From Anaerolineae bacterium (lineage in GTDB: Bacteria; Chloroflexota; Anaerolineae; 4572-78; J111), in contig JAHDWA010000005.1 in assembly GCA_023382535.1 (NCBI GenBank), positions 124,001 to 188,000 on the forward strand: a stretch of DNA of 64,000 nucleotides, in the 5' to 3' direction. A model generated the notes under the pieces. That model had not been told where the DNA came from. It searched no databases and was given only the letters and a program-made list of their open reading frames with translations. Positions 63,027 to 64,000 of the stretch are shown here, one piece after another (positions within the stretch are counted from its first letter, which is position 1; each line of letters opens with the position of its first letter). The position numbers and the translations under genes are program-made.

Positions 63027-63178
63027 TTTTGTCTGTTGACGCCTTTGATCAGAGCATTCCGCAGCGCATATAGTTGTTTGCCAAGTGATGTTGCCTGTTC
63101 AAAGACTTGGTTCAGTTGTTCTACTAAGTCCATTCCAGCCTGCCATACTCGCAGATCTCGAAAACTCTTAACGAGCAT
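63023..63178 (-). pseudogene. Truncated four-helix-bundle (S23/IVP-like) gene
   Basis: 51 codons from ATG at 63178 with an AAGGAGG site; a TTG 27 bases upstream is rejected. MLVKSFRDLRVWQAGMDLVEQ is the conserved start of the 23S-rRNA intervening-sequence/four-helix-bundle family, and LGKQLYALRNAL matches the second helix (normally EYGLRSQIRRA). The rest of the ~115-residue protein, including the SIPSNIAEG loop, is absent. It ends in the overlap with the membrane-protein start, so it may only serve translation coupling. No rRNA gene is near. Confidence 0.65.
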
Positions 63179-63256
63179 GCCTGTATCCTCCTTAAACTTG
63201 TACAAAATTCAAAACCGAATTCCCTGTAACATGCTGACCCCTGGCCCCCCGATCCC

Positions 63257-64000
63257 TCAAGTCAGGCTTGTTAAGAACTGGTTTACCCCATGTTTCCATT
63301 GTTCAGGTTCCGCAGCCAAATACGCCTCGTGACCGACGCCGGTGAACGCTTCAAACCACTTTTTGCCGCCGAGCTGGCTGAATACGGCCCTGCCCTCCGC
63401 CAGGGTCGCGCGCGGATCGTTTGTGCCGTGCAGCATTAACGCTGGACATTGGACGCCGCCGGCGTATTCGACCGGATTGTGCCTGAAGCCGGAGCAGTCA
63501 TTTTGAATGCTGGCCCAAAATACCAGGAGTTGAGCCGCCGGAAATGAAGGCAGGCCCACTGCCCTAAAACGGTTCTGTACCGTGGAGAGCATCTTATCAA
63601 AAACAGCCTCAACCATCACACCGGCGGGCTGGATATGGTGGACGCTGATCGCCCGCAGGACAGCCGCGCCGCCCATAGACCGCCCGAACAGAATAACAGG
63701 TTGGCCAGCCGCCAGCGGAGCCGTATACTCAAAGGCTTTGGCCACATCGTCCGCTTCGAAAAAACCAATGCTGGTCTGACTGCCATTGGAACCCCCGCTG
63801 CCGCGAAAATCTACCAGAAACGTGGCATACCCTAACTCGTGCAGAGCCTTAGCCTCCGGCAGCAAGCTGGATTTTGATAAGGCGTAGCCATGAAAAAGCA
63901 GGATCAATCCCTTTGCCTGGGGGTGCGGAATGTGCCAGGCTTCAAGTTCGACGACCTCGTTTACTTTGAAGCGATGAACAGTAAAGGTTAAATTCCAACT
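63257..64000 (-). CDS. Alpha/beta hydrolase (partial; 5' end outside window)
   Basis: 247 residues visible; the frame runs open to the right edge, with LTFTVHRFKVNEVVELEAWH upstream of the TTG at 63907, so that start is not real. LILLFHGYALSKSSLLPEAK (oxyanion HG), FLVDFRGSGGSNGSQTSIGF, ILFGRSMGGAAVLRA with the nucleophile Ser in GxSxG, PALMLHGTNDPRATLAEGRA with the acid Asp, GVGHEAYL with the catalytic His. Serine hydrolase of the BAAT/dienelactone-like group, perhaps with a signal peptide further upstream. Confidence 0.88.
   Translation of the reverse strand, partial: SWNLTFTVHRFKVNEVVELEAWHIPHPQAKGLILLFHGYALSKSSLLPEAKALHELGYATFLVDFRGSGGSNGSQTSIGFFEADDVAKAFEYTAPLAAGQPVILFGRSMGGAAVLRAISVHHIQPAGVMVEAVFDKMLSTVQNRFRAVGLPSFPAAQLLVFWASIQNDCSGFRHNPVEYAGGVQCPALMLHGTNDPRATLAEGRAVFSQLGGKKWFEAFTGVGHEAYLAAEPEQWKHGVNQFLTSLT

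Overview
The window joins two units. Bases 1 to about 19,150 are the right-hand part of an integrated phage-like element. It holds some 35 short, tightly overlapping genes, nearly all on the + strand, and ends in a large serine integrase whose last codons lie inside a tRNA-Glu gene. Bases 19,150 to 64,000 are bacterial chromosome. The host is most likely a Chloroflexota bacterium of the Anaerolineae type. This is inferred from the gene style (HerA/NurA pair, NBR1-Ig and SdrD-like lipoproteins, many hybrid kinases, multidomain AAA ATPases, a sugar-phosphate-type microcompartment operon) and from abundant short palindromic repeat words between and inside genes. No rRNA or ribosomal marker is present to confirm it.

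Element (1-19,150): a partial cytosine-C5 methyltransferase, a DpdA-like (tRNA-guanine-transglycosylase fold) enzyme, an ASCH protein, a helical-domain/Dam adenine methylase fusion, a HerA-like ATPase, a deoxyribosyltransferase-like/GIY-YIG fusion, a DnaD-like replisome organiser, a DnaC-like loader, a D12-class adenine methylase, a GNAT-like protein, a VUT/YhhQ-type (queuosine precursor) transporter, a second small TGT-like protein, an HNH nuclease and the integrase. DpdA, the second TGT-like protein and the transporter together suggest that the element scavenges a 7-deazaguanine precursor and inserts it into DNA. No structural phage genes are visible, so they would lie to the left of the window.

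Chromosome: 19.8-25.4 kb is a minus-strand operon of the sugar-phosphate microcompartment (SPU) type: RpiB-like, DeoC, a zinc-finger protein, three EutN/CcmL-type shell vertex proteins, an unknown duplicated-domain protein, a receiver-ParA/CpaE-like ATPase and a class II aldolase. 25.4-33.4 kb carries signal peptidase I, HerA, a MscS remnant, a secreted jelly-roll-like protein, a pentapeptide-repeat protein and a phosphoesterase-NurA-HAS-barrel operon. 33.5-39.6 kb has a GNAT protein, two exported proteins and a PfkB kinase; one exported-protein gene is bracketed by inverted copies of a roughly 100-bp element. 39.7-49.9 kb is a signalling block: a PstS-like lipoprotein with two kinases on the minus strand, then a thioredoxin lipoprotein and a two-component pair on the plus strand. 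50.3-59.1 kb is a cluster of three AAA/STAND-like ATPases, each joined to a different partner (OmpR-type winged helix; FG-GAP propeller plus membrane segment; Ser/Thr kinase), with a small exported four-repeat protein among them. 59-64 kb has a DinB/ClbS-like protein, a lipoprotein, a large membrane protein, a broken four-helix-bundle gene and a partial alpha/beta hydrolase.

A recurring theme is a set of word-like palindromic repeats. They occur between genes, but also in frame inside at least five genes, always at apparent linkers or termini. Members occur in the integrated element as well.
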